From Aquabacterium lacunae (GTDB lineage: Bacteria > Pseudomonadota > Gammaproteobacteria > Burkholderiales > Burkholderiaceae_C), in the NCBI RefSeq assembly GCF_004310865.1, contig NZ_SIXI01000007.1:62001-126000 (forward strand): a stretch of 64,000 nt of DNA. The letters run 5' to 3'. Below are positions 1 to 8,172 of this stretch, piece by piece (position 1 is the stretch's first letter; each line of letters starts with the position of its first letter). The position numbers and the translations under genes were made by a program. Under the pieces are notes generated by a model, which saw only the letters and a list, made by a program, of their open reading frames with translations, made no database searches and had not been told where the DNA came from.

Positions 1-288
1 AGATGACAAGCCGACGACTAGGATGAATAGAGAAACAATGCGTGTTGCATTTGAAGCGACAATGCCTTTAACCTGGCCTGTAGTAAGCAATTGACGCGCC
101 TCAGCAAGATCCCTATTGGACGAAAGAACGCTTATAGCAAGAGCAGCGATGATCAGGGGCAATGCATATCGAATCGGCAACGACAAACCATGTGATTCAA
201 ATCTAGAAGCCGACAACGCAGCAATAATCAAACCAAATGCCAATATGGCGCCAATTGACCCGTAAAGTAGAATCGGATAGATTTCCAT
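1..288 (-). CDS. Partial membrane protein of the polysaccharide operon (N-terminus only)
   Basis: An ATG at 288 opens a reading frame that stays open to the window edge (96 codons). The visible part has hydrophobic segments at about residues 5-27, 41-57 and 82-96, so it is an integral membrane protein. It begins 5 bases after the stop of the flippase gene and runs in the same direction, so it is very likely the next gene of the exopolysaccharide operon. Its place beside a Wzx-type flippase makes an O-antigen ligase or Wzy-type polymerase the best guess, but no diagnostic motif is visible in the part present. Base composition is AT-rich like the rest of the operon. Confidence 0.6.
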   Translation of the reverse strand, partial: MEIYPILLYGSIGAILAFGLIIAALSASRFESHGLSLPIRYALPLIIAALAISVLSSNRDLAEARQLLTTGQVKGIVASNATRIVSLFILVVGLSS

Positions 289-293
289 TATCT

Positions 294-1766
294 TCACCGG
301 GCAAGCCACTTATTAATTAGCCAGGTATTTTTCAAACCTGACGGAAGAATAGATGAAATGAATTTCCAAGAGGCTTGTGGCAAAAGAGCGGGAAATAACC
401 AAGACACAATGAAGATTGCTGTCATAACACCAACGACTTTCGCCATCAACAATAACCAAGTAGGCTTTATAGCCAAAAGTTCAATACAATTCGACAGGAA
501 ATAGACGAATAAACCGAGCGCTATGCCCACAGCTGTTACTGTTAGCATTTTTCCCAAATTTGACCCGAGTTGAATTGATGCTGTAGTTCCAAGGACTAAA
601 GCCCGTAAACAACATACTGCCAAAAATGCCCATGCAAGCGAGCTAGCACCGAACGAACTTGCAATGTAGAAAAGCGGTAATGCAATAAGTACCAACGGGA
701 TTTGAACTATCGGCTCAAGTCTATTTTTCCCGATATTCCAAAGAATAGGCGTGGATATAGCCCAAAGTGCATATACTGGAGGAAACAAAAGAAGCACCTC
801 CAACAATGGCTCAGCAATCCTCCATCTGGATCCATATAGTAGCTCTATAATTTCGCTTGCGCAGCTTGATAAAAAAGCAAAACAAGGCAACAAAACTGTT
901 GCGCAAACAGACCATGCCTCGGTGTAAGAGCGCCGCAGATCAGCCTTAAGGCTATGCTTAGCCCCAGATGACAACAACGTGGGTTGCAGCACGCTTGTTA
1001 ACATGCCAGCAGGAGTGTTAGACAAATTAAATGCTACGGTGTAAGCAGCAACAACGGAAGTTGACTGAACTTTCGCTATTAGCAGACGATCAAAGTTGAA
1101 CAATGTCCAATTTACGATATTTGCTGCGAATACACTCATTGCAGATTTGACGAAAAAACTGGCTCCGTCCAAATTTAGATTAATACGGAACGAGACGGGG
1201 CTTTGAATCTGAATTCTATAAAGCCTCCAAATGGATTGAGCTATCCAAGATACAACTAAAGCAAGGAAACTCTTTGTCAGGGCGGCTAATGGCACGCCGA
1301 TCAAGACATATCCAACAAAATAGCTCTCGGCTTGGATCCGGGTCGCCAGACCAACCTGTAGCTTTCGAACTAGCATGCTGTGCCCGACCACCGATGCAGC
1401 ACAAATAGGAACCGATATGGCTAGCAACTGAATCGCAAGTGTTGCCCCTGGTTTGTCGTAGAAAGCAGAAAGATTTTCTGCATAATAGGCAAGCAATATT
1501 CCGACAAGAAAGCCAATTAAAATCTGTACAGATGAGACAAAGCGTATCTCTTCTTCAGAAATCGAGCTCTTATTGATAATTGTCCAACCGAAGCCCATTT
1601 CCGTTACAAATAACGACAAGTTTATTATCACTAACGCAACAGCATACAATCCGAACTCCTCGGGTCCCAGCAAGCGCGCCATTGCAATTTGGCTTCCAAT
1701 CTGCAGTGCGTATCTTATTGCTGTGAACAAAAATCCAGACTTAAGCGCGGTTTCTGTGCTTGCCAT
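294..1766 (-). CDS. Oligosaccharide flippase (Wzx-like, MOP superfamily)
   Basis: 490 residues, almost entirely hydrophobic, with about 12-14 predicted membrane helices. The N-terminus (LGPEEFGLYAVALVI, about 34-48) is typical of the polysaccharide-biosynthesis branch of the MOP flippases. Members move undecaprenyl-linked repeat units across the inner membrane to the periplasmic face, where polymerisation occurs. It lies 7 bases after the Alg13-like glycosyltransferase in the same operon and is followed directly by another membrane protein. The family length is normal and no frameshift is seen. The substrate cannot be told from sequence. Confidence 0.85.
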   Translation of the reverse strand: MASTETALKSGFLFTAIRYALQIGSQIAMARLLGPEEFGLYAVALVIINLSLFVTEMGFGWTIINKSSISEEEIRFVSSVQILIGFLVGILLAYYAENLSAFYDKPGATLAIQLLAISVPICAASVVGHSMLVRKLQVGLATRIQAESYFVGYVLIGVPLAALTKSFLALVVSWIAQSIWRLYRIQIQSPVSFRINLNLDGASFFVKSAMSVFAANIVNWTLFNFDRLLIAKVQSTSVVAAYTVAFNLSNTPAGMLTSVLQPTLLSSGAKHSLKADLRRSYTEAWSVCATVLLPCFAFLSSCASEIIELLYGSRWRIAEPLLEVLLLFPPVYALWAISTPILWNIGKNRLEPIVQIPLVLIALPLFYIASSFGASSLAWAFLAVCCLRALVLGTTASIQLGSNLGKMLTVTAVGIALGLFVYFLSNCIELLAIKPTWLLLMAKVVGVMTAIFIVSWLFPALLPQASWKFISSILPSGLKNTWLINKWLAR

Positions 1767-1773
1767 CGAAATT

Positions 1774-2262
1774 CTACTTTTCTATATGTGCCAGATATGA
1801 CCTTATGTTATTCAAAAGCTCTTCGTCTGCAAATCGAGAAATTTTCGGCTTCACATTATCAGAAAGCAAAAAGCTTTCAAGCTCATGCTTCAAAGCTTTT
1901 TCATCAAAAGCAACGGTAACGCCTTGCCGTCCTACGAATTTTCTTGCTGTCGCTAGCTGATGGTCGTTTCGGTGCTCTCCTCGTTCCGCCAACCTTGGCA
2001 TCACGAGGATTTGCCGCTCTTCTGAGAGAGCCGTAACAATTGAACCAATTCCAGCATGGGCGACAATGAGCTTAGATCCACGTGTCAAATCTCTTGTTTC
2101 TTGAGGAGTTACGAATCGAGCGTATTCGAAATGTCGAGGTTTGTATCGACCAGGCCCAATCTGGCCAAAGATTCGAATATCGCTGTGACCAGAAGCCCAC
2201 TCATCCATAGCTTTCACAAGCCGGTCAAATCCCAATTGCGTGCCCACAGTTAGAAAAATCAT
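1774..2262 (-). CDS. Glycosyltransferase subunit, Alg13/PssE-like
   Basis: About 162 residues starting MIFLTVGTQ. The segment AHAGIGSIVTAL (about 68-80) matches the UDP-sugar-binding C-terminal half of GT-B glycosyltransferases of the MurG/Alg13 type. In split enzymes such as Alg13/Alg14, or PssE/PssD in rhizobia, this is the soluble catalytic subunit. I chose the ATG at 2262 because it forms an ATGA overlap with the stop of the preceding Alg14-like gene, a sign of translational coupling; a start five codons upstream is possible but less likely. The pair probably adds the second sugar of the lipid-linked repeat unit (inference). Donor sugar unknown. Confidence 0.8.
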   Translation of the reverse strand: MIFLTVGTQLGFDRLVKAMDEWASGHSDIRIFGQIGPGRYKPRHFEYARFVTPQETRDLTRGSKLIVAHAGIGSIVTALSEERQILVMPRLAERGEHRNDHQLATARKFVGRQGVTVAFDEKALKHELESFLLSDNVKPKISRFADEELLNNIRSYLAHIEK

Positions 2263-2702
2263 AAAACGCTCCCCCAATAACTTGGGCCGCGTTCATGGGA
2301 AAGCTCTTTCCACTGTGTCAACCACACGTCACTAAAAAATCGAGCAACACGGCCCGATGTAGATAGTTCTTCAGAATTAGCTATTGAATCAACCCAGATA
2401 GTCTTGGCGCGAAAAATACGTCCATTGATTAAGCCGATCAAGCCTGGCGCTGCGCCTGTTGTGACTACCACGTCTGGCCGAACCTTGTGAAAGAGAATGA
2501 ATAACTGACAAAAGACCAAGATAAGACGACGCTTCTGGTCTAGGTTTGCATCAGCCACAGTAAAAAAACGACCTGCGGTTACGTCACTTGCGTAACTAGG
2601 ATTGGTCGATACAAATACAAGTTCATGTGATTCAAAAGCGGGTAGAAGTCTATTTAGCTGTATCCAATGCCCTCCTTGGGAGGCGATCATCAATACTTTC
2701 AT
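2259..2702 (-). CDS. Glycosyltransferase subunit, Alg14/PssD-like
   Basis: 147 residues beginning MKVLMIASQGGHWIQL, the typical start of Alg14/PssD proteins (GGH loop), followed by VVTTGAAPGLIGLI at about 79-92. In this family the Alg14-like protein anchors the catalytic Alg13-like partner to the membrane and contributes the acceptor site. Its stop overlaps the start of the Alg13-like gene by 4 bases, so the two subunits are probably made in equal amounts. It follows epsI by 10 bases. Its short length is normal for the split form. Confidence 0.8.
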   Translation of the reverse strand: MKVLMIASQGGHWIQLNRLLPAFESHELVFVSTNPSYASDVTAGRFFTVADANLDQKRRLILVFCQLFILFHKVRPDVVVTTGAAPGLIGLINGRIFRAKTIWVDSIANSEELSTSGRVARFFSDVWLTQWKELSHERGPSYWGSVL

Positions 2703-2712
2703 AGCAAATGCC

Positions 2713-3390
2713 TTATCTACCTATTCCGAAAAACCGGTTTCTTACTCTCGGTGGCAATACTTTGTAAAGCCCCAAAATAAAATCTAGATGAATTAGATCA
2801 GCAGCCCTACCTTGGACGCTGACTATATTTGAGACACGAACCAGCAGTCCGTCTGGCACAAAGCCTGTGTACTTATATTTTGCTCTAATAATTCTTTCTT
2901 GATTTTTAGATGAAGCCACCATTTCTCCTATGGTGACCCAGTAAGTAATGGGCTCGACTCTTTCGGACAACCTTGCTGTGAGCTTACGAACTGGAAGCGG
3001 TTTACCTTCCAGAATAAGTTCTTCGTACTCAACTTTAGTAACGCTGAAACCTTGGGCGGAATAGCATACTTCCGGATGATGGACAGAAACACTGTCAGTC
3101 TGCTTTCTTCCGTAAGCTAGAGTAAGCATTACCACTTCTGAACGCTCGTTCTCGTACGTGAGAGAAAGGTTATCTGTATATATCCTCTTTAATAGAGTCG
3201 CTTGATCATCTGGTAAAATAAACGGCTGCTGATTGCTTACTCTTCTCCAAGTACCAAACTCATTAGGTACTGCTTCTTCAAGCTTCAAATCACCAAGCTC
3301 ATCAGCTAAGAGCTTTGGGTGTGGCAAAAATAATGGTACTGCTGAGGCCGCGGCCAAGGTACCAGTAATTACAAAAGCTCTCCGCTTCAT
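2713..3390 (-). CDS. epsI: EpsI, exosortase-associated exopolysaccharide protein
   Basis: 225 residues. The N-terminus MKRRAFVITG followed by a hydrophobic stretch gives one membrane anchor or signal sequence; the rest is periplasmic. The HHPEVCYSAQG segment (about 103-113) is the hallmark of the EpsI (DUF3485) family, which is encoded beside or fused to exosortases. The biochemical role is not settled; it is needed for exopolysaccharide production where it has been studied. Here it is a free-standing protein between the chain-length kinase gene and the Alg14-like gene. That arrangement is usual for the type-B exosortase operon. Confidence 0.88.
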   Translation of the reverse strand: MKRRAFVITGTLAAASAVPLFLPHPKLLADELGDLKLEEAVPNEFGTWRRVSNQQPFILPDDQATLLKRIYTDNLSLTYENERSEVVMLTLAYGRKQTDSVSVHHPEVCYSAQGFSVTKVEYEELILEGKPLPVRKLTARLSERVEPITYWVTIGEMVASSKNQERIIRAKYKYTGFVPDGLLVRVSNIVSVQGRAADLIHLDFILGLYKVLPPRVRNRFFGIGR

Positions 3391-3397
3391 TTTAGAG

Positions 3398-4234
3398 TTA
3401 CCTTTTATTTAGTACCGCACCGATAACCTCTGCATTGCTTCGATCCAGAATATCTTTAATTCTCAGAGTTGTTTTTAGCTTCGACTGACCATCACGACAA
3501 ACAATAACTCCATGAGTGCACAATCCCGCAATAATCTGGCTGTCTGCGCCCTCCGTCATCGCGGGGGTGTCTACTATGACATAGTCAAACTTCATGGAAA
3601 GCTCCTCCATCAACAATTTAAAATTGGGTTTTTGGAGTAACTCAACTGGGTTTGGTGGTACGACGCCTACAGGCAATACAAATAGTGATTGAAAGGAAGC
3701 TAAAGGGCGGAAAACGGATACATCCGATTTGAACGAAGCTAGCGTTGTGCTTAGCCCGTGAGTAACCTGAACATCAAAGACTTCGCCAATACTCGGTGCT
3801 CGCAAATTGCAATCTAAAACCGCAACTTTAAGATCAAGTTGAGCAATGGAAAGCGCTAGATTTGATGCGGTGTATGTCTTCCCGTCGCCGCGATTATTAC
3901 TGAAAATACCAATTCGTGGTTTTATCGATTTATCCCCTACCGTCTTTTGTATGACTTGTGTGCGCAGATCCCGAAACGACTCTGATTCTTCACAGAAGGG
4001 ATTTGATGCAACAACCAGTGACTTGTTAACTCCTTCTGATTGTTGCGTGTAAGGGTAATCAAACTGCTGAGATAAGGCCCAAAGTACATCCTCTTTTTTT
4101 GCATATCCAAGTGCGACAGCAGCTTCGCCAAATTTAACGTTTTGAGTCTGCTGATAGTCGATGATTTGCCTAATATCGTTATCCTGAAGATCTTTTAAAT
4201 CGGCAATGATTCCACCTATGGTTTTCCCGCTCAT
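3398..4234 (-). CDS. epsG: EpsG-type chain-length tyrosine kinase
   Basis: 278 residues. Residues 1-60 resemble the small helical domain found at the N-terminus of GspE/MshE ATPases and of EpsG kinases. The rest is a BY-kinase/CpsD-type P-loop domain: Walker A SNNRGDGKT (112-120), Walker A' VAVLDCNLRAP with D141, and Walker B YVIVDTPA (218-225). The protein works with the Wzz-type EpsF to control exopolysaccharide chain length. No tyrosine-rich C-terminal tail is seen; the protein stops at AVLNKR, so autophosphorylation may be absent or located elsewhere. The gene lies 6 bases after epsF. Confidence 0.85.
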   Translation of the reverse strand: MSGKTIGGIIADLKDLQDNDIRQIIDYQQTQNVKFGEAAVALGYAKKEDVLWALSQQFDYPYTQQSEGVNKSLVVASNPFCEESESFRDLRTQVIQKTVGDKSIKPRIGIFSNNRGDGKTYTASNLALSIAQLDLKVAVLDCNLRAPSIGEVFDVQVTHGLSTTLASFKSDVSVFRPLASFQSLFVLPVGVVPPNPVELLQKPNFKLLMEELSMKFDYVIVDTPAMTEGADSQIIAGLCTHGVIVCRDGQSKLKTTLRIKDILDRSNAEVIGAVLNKR

Positions 4235-4240
4235 GACTAT

Positions 4241-5668
4241 TTAGTCCTTATTACTCAAACCAAGAAGCATGACTTTGGCTCTACCCAACGCACCGACAGG
4301 GCGTTCTCGGTCAAGTTCGCTGACCGCCAAAGACCTTTGATTAGCAATTCCTATCGTTGTCAAAAGAGACAAGCCTACAACATTTAGATCTTCTTCTGAA
4401 CGAACCCTCCGATCGTTCGCTTCAGCTAGAACAATTACAGCAGCTGACGCAAAAACCGCCAGGAAGGCCCCCACCAACGCATTCAAAACTGGATTGGGGA
4501 AAGACGGCTCCGGTGACGGGCTAGCTTTTCTAAGCACTGAAATATTCGTCTGATTGATTTTTGATTCCACATCTGTGATTGATTGCCTAGCTAAAAGGCT
4601 ATCGTACGCACGTTGAGCACTTTCTACATCACGCTCTAGTAATGCGGCCTGATCCTTTACCTGCTTCAACTCGGCCAATTTGTTCTTTTGTAGCTCGATG
4701 GACTCACGCAGTGTAGCTTCGCGCTGATTGCTAATTGCGCTATTGACAGCCAGACTACCAGCCACTCTGCGAACCTCAGAGCTCAATCGATCTCTCAGTT
4801 CTTTAATGCTCTCTTGTGAAGTTTTAACCTGTGGATGCTCTGGTCCCAATGTAGTCGCTAGCTCTTTAAGCTTCGACTCCTGCCGTGAAAGTTCCGTTTT
4901 CAAACTTGCAACCACTGCATTACCAAGCACCTCAGGGGAGTTTTCGTTCCCCTGATCTTTTCTGCTCTTTGCGTCCGCAGATAGCGCTTGAACTTGTACA
5001 AGCTGGCCGTTGAGCTCTGAAAGCCTGTTTACCTCAATGTCAATTCTTTCTGCTGTGCCAACAATTCCGTTTTTCTGCTGAAAACTACTCAGTTCATTCT
5101 GCGCCTTCTCCAATCGAGCCCTAGCCTGTGCCGCCTGAAGCTCAAACCATTGCCCGTAATTTTTTGCAGGCTCTGTCCTTAATTCAAGCGAGACCTCTAC
5201 ATACGCAGCGAGGAACGCATTGCATAGCGCGGCGGCAAATTGTGGATCGGATGCTGAGTATGAGATATTTAGTACACTTGATTCACGTGAAGGAATAACT
5301 TCTAGCTTTCTTTGAAATAGTGTAGTCAGCCAACTCTCGTACGGCACGGCGCCATCAGTTTCAGCTCTCCACTGTTCTTTAAGAGGCTGATATTCATCCA
5401 ATTTCAAATTGCGCACAGCTTTTATGGCGACACGCTCGCTCTTAATAATATCAACCTGCGTCGCCATGTATGCTGCGCTTAACATCGCGGGCAATATCTG
5501 CCCTTGCAGCGGATCGCTATTTTTCAAGTCCACAAGAACCGTTGCAGTTGATGTAAACTTCTTGGGTACAACTATCGTAATAACCCCCACCAGGGTAATT
5601 ACCAGCAAAAATGTTAGTAAGCCGGGCTTCCATCTTGCTGACAAGATCTTTACTATGTTAGTCAACAC
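4241..5668 (-). CDS. epsF: EpsF chain-length determinant protein (Wzz family)
   Basis: 475 residues with the Wzz/GNVR layout: one membrane helix near residues 16-36, a long periplasmic region rich in coiled coil (about 170-370), and a second helix near 405-427 (FPNPVLNALVGAFLAVFA). Such proteins are polysaccharide co-polymerases that set polymer length together with the cytoplasmic kinase, encoded next door. The start overlaps the stop of the exosortase gene by 7 bases. The C-terminal cytoplasmic tail of about 45 residues is short, so the kinase is a separate polypeptide, as in the methanolan-type Eps systems. Confidence 0.88.
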   Translation of the reverse strand: MLTNIVKILSARWKPGLLTFLLVITLVGVITIVVPKKFTSTATVLVDLKNSDPLQGQILPAMLSAAYMATQVDIIKSERVAIKAVRNLKLDEYQPLKEQWRAETDGAVPYESWLTTLFQRKLEVIPSRESSVLNISYSASDPQFAAALCNAFLAAYVEVSLELRTEPAKNYGQWFELQAAQARARLEKAQNELSSFQQKNGIVGTAERIDIEVNRLSELNGQLVQVQALSADAKSRKDQGNENSPEVLGNAVVASLKTELSRQESKLKELATTLGPEHPQVKTSQESIKELRDRLSSEVRRVAGSLAVNSAISNQREATLRESIELQKNKLAELKQVKDQAALLERDVESAQRAYDSLLARQSITDVESKINQTNISVLRKASPSPEPSFPNPVLNALVGAFLAVFASAAVIVLAEANDRRVRSEEDLNVVGLSLLTTIGIANQRSLAVSELDRERPVGALGRAKVMLLGLSNKD

Positions 5669-6540
5669 TCTTTTCTTCCCTTCAGGGTTGGAACTTTACC
5701 AAGGGCATAGTCAACTGCTATGGTTAGCACTGTCGCAATCACAAAAAGAAATACGCCAGCAAATGAGTGAACAAATCCCTGGCCTACCTCATCCCCATAA
5801 TAATAAGTGATCAAAGTCAAGGCCATCACTCTTGTCACATTGGATACAAAAGATATCGGCAATATTGCTATTGCAAGGGCTAAGTTCCTAAATTTATTCT
5901 TGTACTGCATTAAGCTAAGATAGAACACCCCTACTGCTTCAAGTGCGAAAACTGAGTTTATTCCTGCACATGCATCTGCTACGAGCAACTTGTAGGGCCC
6001 AACTGTCAACGTTACGCCTGCTCGCCCAACAGGATAGCCTGCTTGGTAGAGTATCTCGCTTGAAACAACAGATACTGCAAGCTTGAGAGGTGCGGTTAAT
6101 GCGTCTATTAATGTCCCTGGAAGGGGCACAACAAAAATCAAGAATAGCAATGGGGCTGCCATTACCTTTACGCCCTGCCACCCCTTGAACAGCAGGATTA
6201 CTCCTGACAGTATCAAAATCTGAGAGCCAACCTCAATTGATATTACTTCTAAGAAGTCAGCTGATATTTTTAAAATTACGCCCAAGAAAAAGACCAACAA
6301 ACCCAATGCAGGCTGTTCTTTGCCGGGCGTAATAGCAGAGTAGCGTTCTATACGTTGATATGCGAGCCAAACTGCCAAAAGCAACATTATTGGCCCGTGC
6401 CCTTGGCCAACAACGTTCCAAACAGTTGTGTCAAGCTCGTAATAGGTTGGTGCGAAGAACAGTACATAAGTGACTGCAACCAATACCGTCGTTATCGACA
6501 GCATCTTTGGCGCAGTTGGTTCACCGGTTGTCGCAGTCAT
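5662..6540 (-). CDS. xrtB: Exosortase B
   Basis: 292 residues with about eight membrane helices. All three catalytic residues of the exosortase family are visible: Cys191 in ADACAGINS, Arg237 in SNVTRV and His258 in HSFAG. Exosortases are inner-membrane transpeptidases thought to cleave PEP-CTERM sorting tails and pass the protein on to the cell surface. Type B is inferred from the company of EpsF, EpsG and EpsI. It is the first gene of the minus-strand operon; GGGAGA sits about 10 bases before the ATG. Likely substrates are the seven PEP-CTERM proteins found elsewhere in the window. Confidence 0.92.
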   Translation of the reverse strand: MTATTGEPTAPKMLSITTVLVAVTYVLFFAPTYYELDTTVWNVVGQGHGPIMLLLAVWLAYQRIERYSAITPGKEQPALGLLVFFLGVILKISADFLEVISIEVGSQILILSGVILLFKGWQGVKVMAAPLLFLIFVVPLPGTLIDALTAPLKLAVSVVSSEILYQAGYPVGRAGVTLTVGPYKLLVADACAGINSVFALEAVGVFYLSLMQYKNKFRNLALAIAILPISFVSNVTRVMALTLITYYYGDEVGQGFVHSFAGVFLFVIATVLTIAVDYALGKVPTLKGRKEC

Positions 6541-6682
6541 GACGTTTGTCTCCCGTGCGTAGGTCTACATCATGCAAGACAAGTTCCACCCTGGCAGCCC
6601 TGGAACCGAGGGTATCCATCAACTTGAGTGTGCGCCACCACACCGCACCCCACTAAGGGGGTGGGTTGTCAGGCGCCTGTCA

Positions 6683-8158
6683 TCAAACAAAGCCCAGGTT
6701 GGCGCTGCTGAAGTTGCTGGCGTTGGCAAACACGGCACCGGCATTGCTGGCCTGGAACCACTGGGCCAGGGTGTAGCCGTATTGGTCCAGCGAGGTGCTG
6801 GGCAGCAACACGCCGTTGGCCAGCTGGTCAGGGCTGCCGTCAAACTGGTTGTTGTTGGCGTTTTTGGTGGCCAGCACCGGGAAGGTGCCATACAGGCGCC
6901 CGCCGCGCACCGCACCGCCCAGCACAAACTGGTGCGAGCCCCAGCCGTGGTCGGTGCCGTCACCGTTGCTGGTGAAGGTGCGCCCAAAGTCTGAGGCCGT
7001 GAAGGCGGTCACGTTGTTGCGCACACGCAGGTCTTCCAGGGCGGTGTCGAAATAGGCCAGGGCGTGGTCCAGCCGGGCCATCAGCTCGGCATGGCGCTTG
7101 TTTTGCCCGTCGTGCGTGTCAAAACCACCCATTTGCACAAAAAACACCTGGCGGCCCACGCCCAAGGTGCTGCGGGCCGCCACCAGGCGGGCCACGGCCT
7201 GCAGCTGGCGGGCCAGGGGGTTCTCGATGGTTTTGCCATCAAGGTCTTGCATTTGCAGGCGGGTGTCAGGGCCCACCCGGGTGTCTGACGTGGGCGTGGC
7301 GGCCAGGGCTGCCGAAATGGTGCTTTCAGACACCATGGCGCGCTGCGCCACGCCACCCAGGTCAGCCATCAGCACATGGCTTTGGCGGGCTGTGCCCGTG
7401 TTCAAGCCATTGCTGGCAATTTTGCGCAGGGCTGCGGCCACGCCGGTTTGCCCGTACACCCAGTTGGCGTTGCCACCCAGTGCAATGGCCCCGGTGGGCG
7501 CCATTTGGAACTGCCGCACCCGGGCGCCGCTGTTGAACACCGCATTGCCCGCCACCGAAATGCTGGCGTACAGGTTGGGCTGCTGGCTGGCGGGCACAAA
7601 GCTGTCCAGCAGGCGGCCGCCCCAACCTTGGGTGACCCCTTCGGTGCCCAGGGCCTGCCACATGTTTTGCTGGTCGTTGTGCGAAAACAGCTTGGCCGGC
7701 ACGGGCAGGCGGTTGGTTTGGTAGTCAGCCTTGGTCAAGGGCTGCAACAGGGGCCCCACATTGGCCACCACGGCCAGGCGCCGCTCGGTGTTGAACAAGC
7801 GCTGCAACTGCCCCAGCTTGGGGTGCAGTGCAAAGCTGCGGCCCGCCACCGGCACCGAAGGGCTCAAGGGCAACACGCCGCCCAACCATTCAGGGCTGCC
7901 CACGGCCGCACTGGCATTGGGCGCCGTGCCAGCAGGCAGCAGGTTGATGGGCGTGGGCGCCTGGTTGCGCGTGGCCGTGTAAGCGGCCCACGAGGCCGAA
8001 TCAGTGGCCAGCACGGTGTTGAATGAATCATTGCCACCGGCCAGGAAAATGCACACCAGGGCCTTGTAGTCGGTCGCGGTTTGGGCGGCCGAATGGCCCA
8101 CAGCCAGCAGCGAGCCCCACGCGGCAGACTGCTGCAAGAAATGACGACGGTTCAGCAT
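6683..8158 (-). CDS. DUF1501 family secreted protein (Tat substrate)
   Basis: 491 residues. The N-terminus MLNRRHFLQQSAAWG is a twin-arginine type signal, cleaved after an AxA-like site near residue 25. The rest matches the DUF1501 family, distant relatives of sulfatases/alkaline phosphatases, with FLAGGNDSFNTV near residue 36 and GGFDTHDGQ about two thirds along. These proteins are nearly always encoded with a DUF1800 protein, as here: the DUF1800 gene lies 14 bases upstream on the same strand. The function of the pair is unknown. Composition is high-GC, unlike the neighbouring exopolysaccharide operon. Confidence 0.88.
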   Translation of the reverse strand: MLNRRHFLQQSAAWGSLLAVGHSAAQTATDYKALVCIFLAGGNDSFNTVLATDSASWAAYTATRNQAPTPINLLPAGTAPNASAAVGSPEWLGGVLPLSPSVPVAGRSFALHPKLGQLQRLFNTERRLAVVANVGPLLQPLTKADYQTNRLPVPAKLFSHNDQQNMWQALGTEGVTQGWGGRLLDSFVPASQQPNLYASISVAGNAVFNSGARVRQFQMAPTGAIALGGNANWVYGQTGVAAALRKIASNGLNTGTARQSHVLMADLGGVAQRAMVSESTISAALAATPTSDTRVGPDTRLQMQDLDGKTIENPLARQLQAVARLVAARSTLGVGRQVFFVQMGGFDTHDGQNKRHAELMARLDHALAYFDTALEDLRVRNNVTAFTASDFGRTFTSNGDGTDHGWGSHQFVLGGAVRGGRLYGTFPVLATKNANNNQFDGSPDQLANGVLLPSTSLDQYGYTLAQWFQASNAGAVFANASNFSSANLGFV

Positions 8159-8172
8159 GGCAAGGCCCTTTT

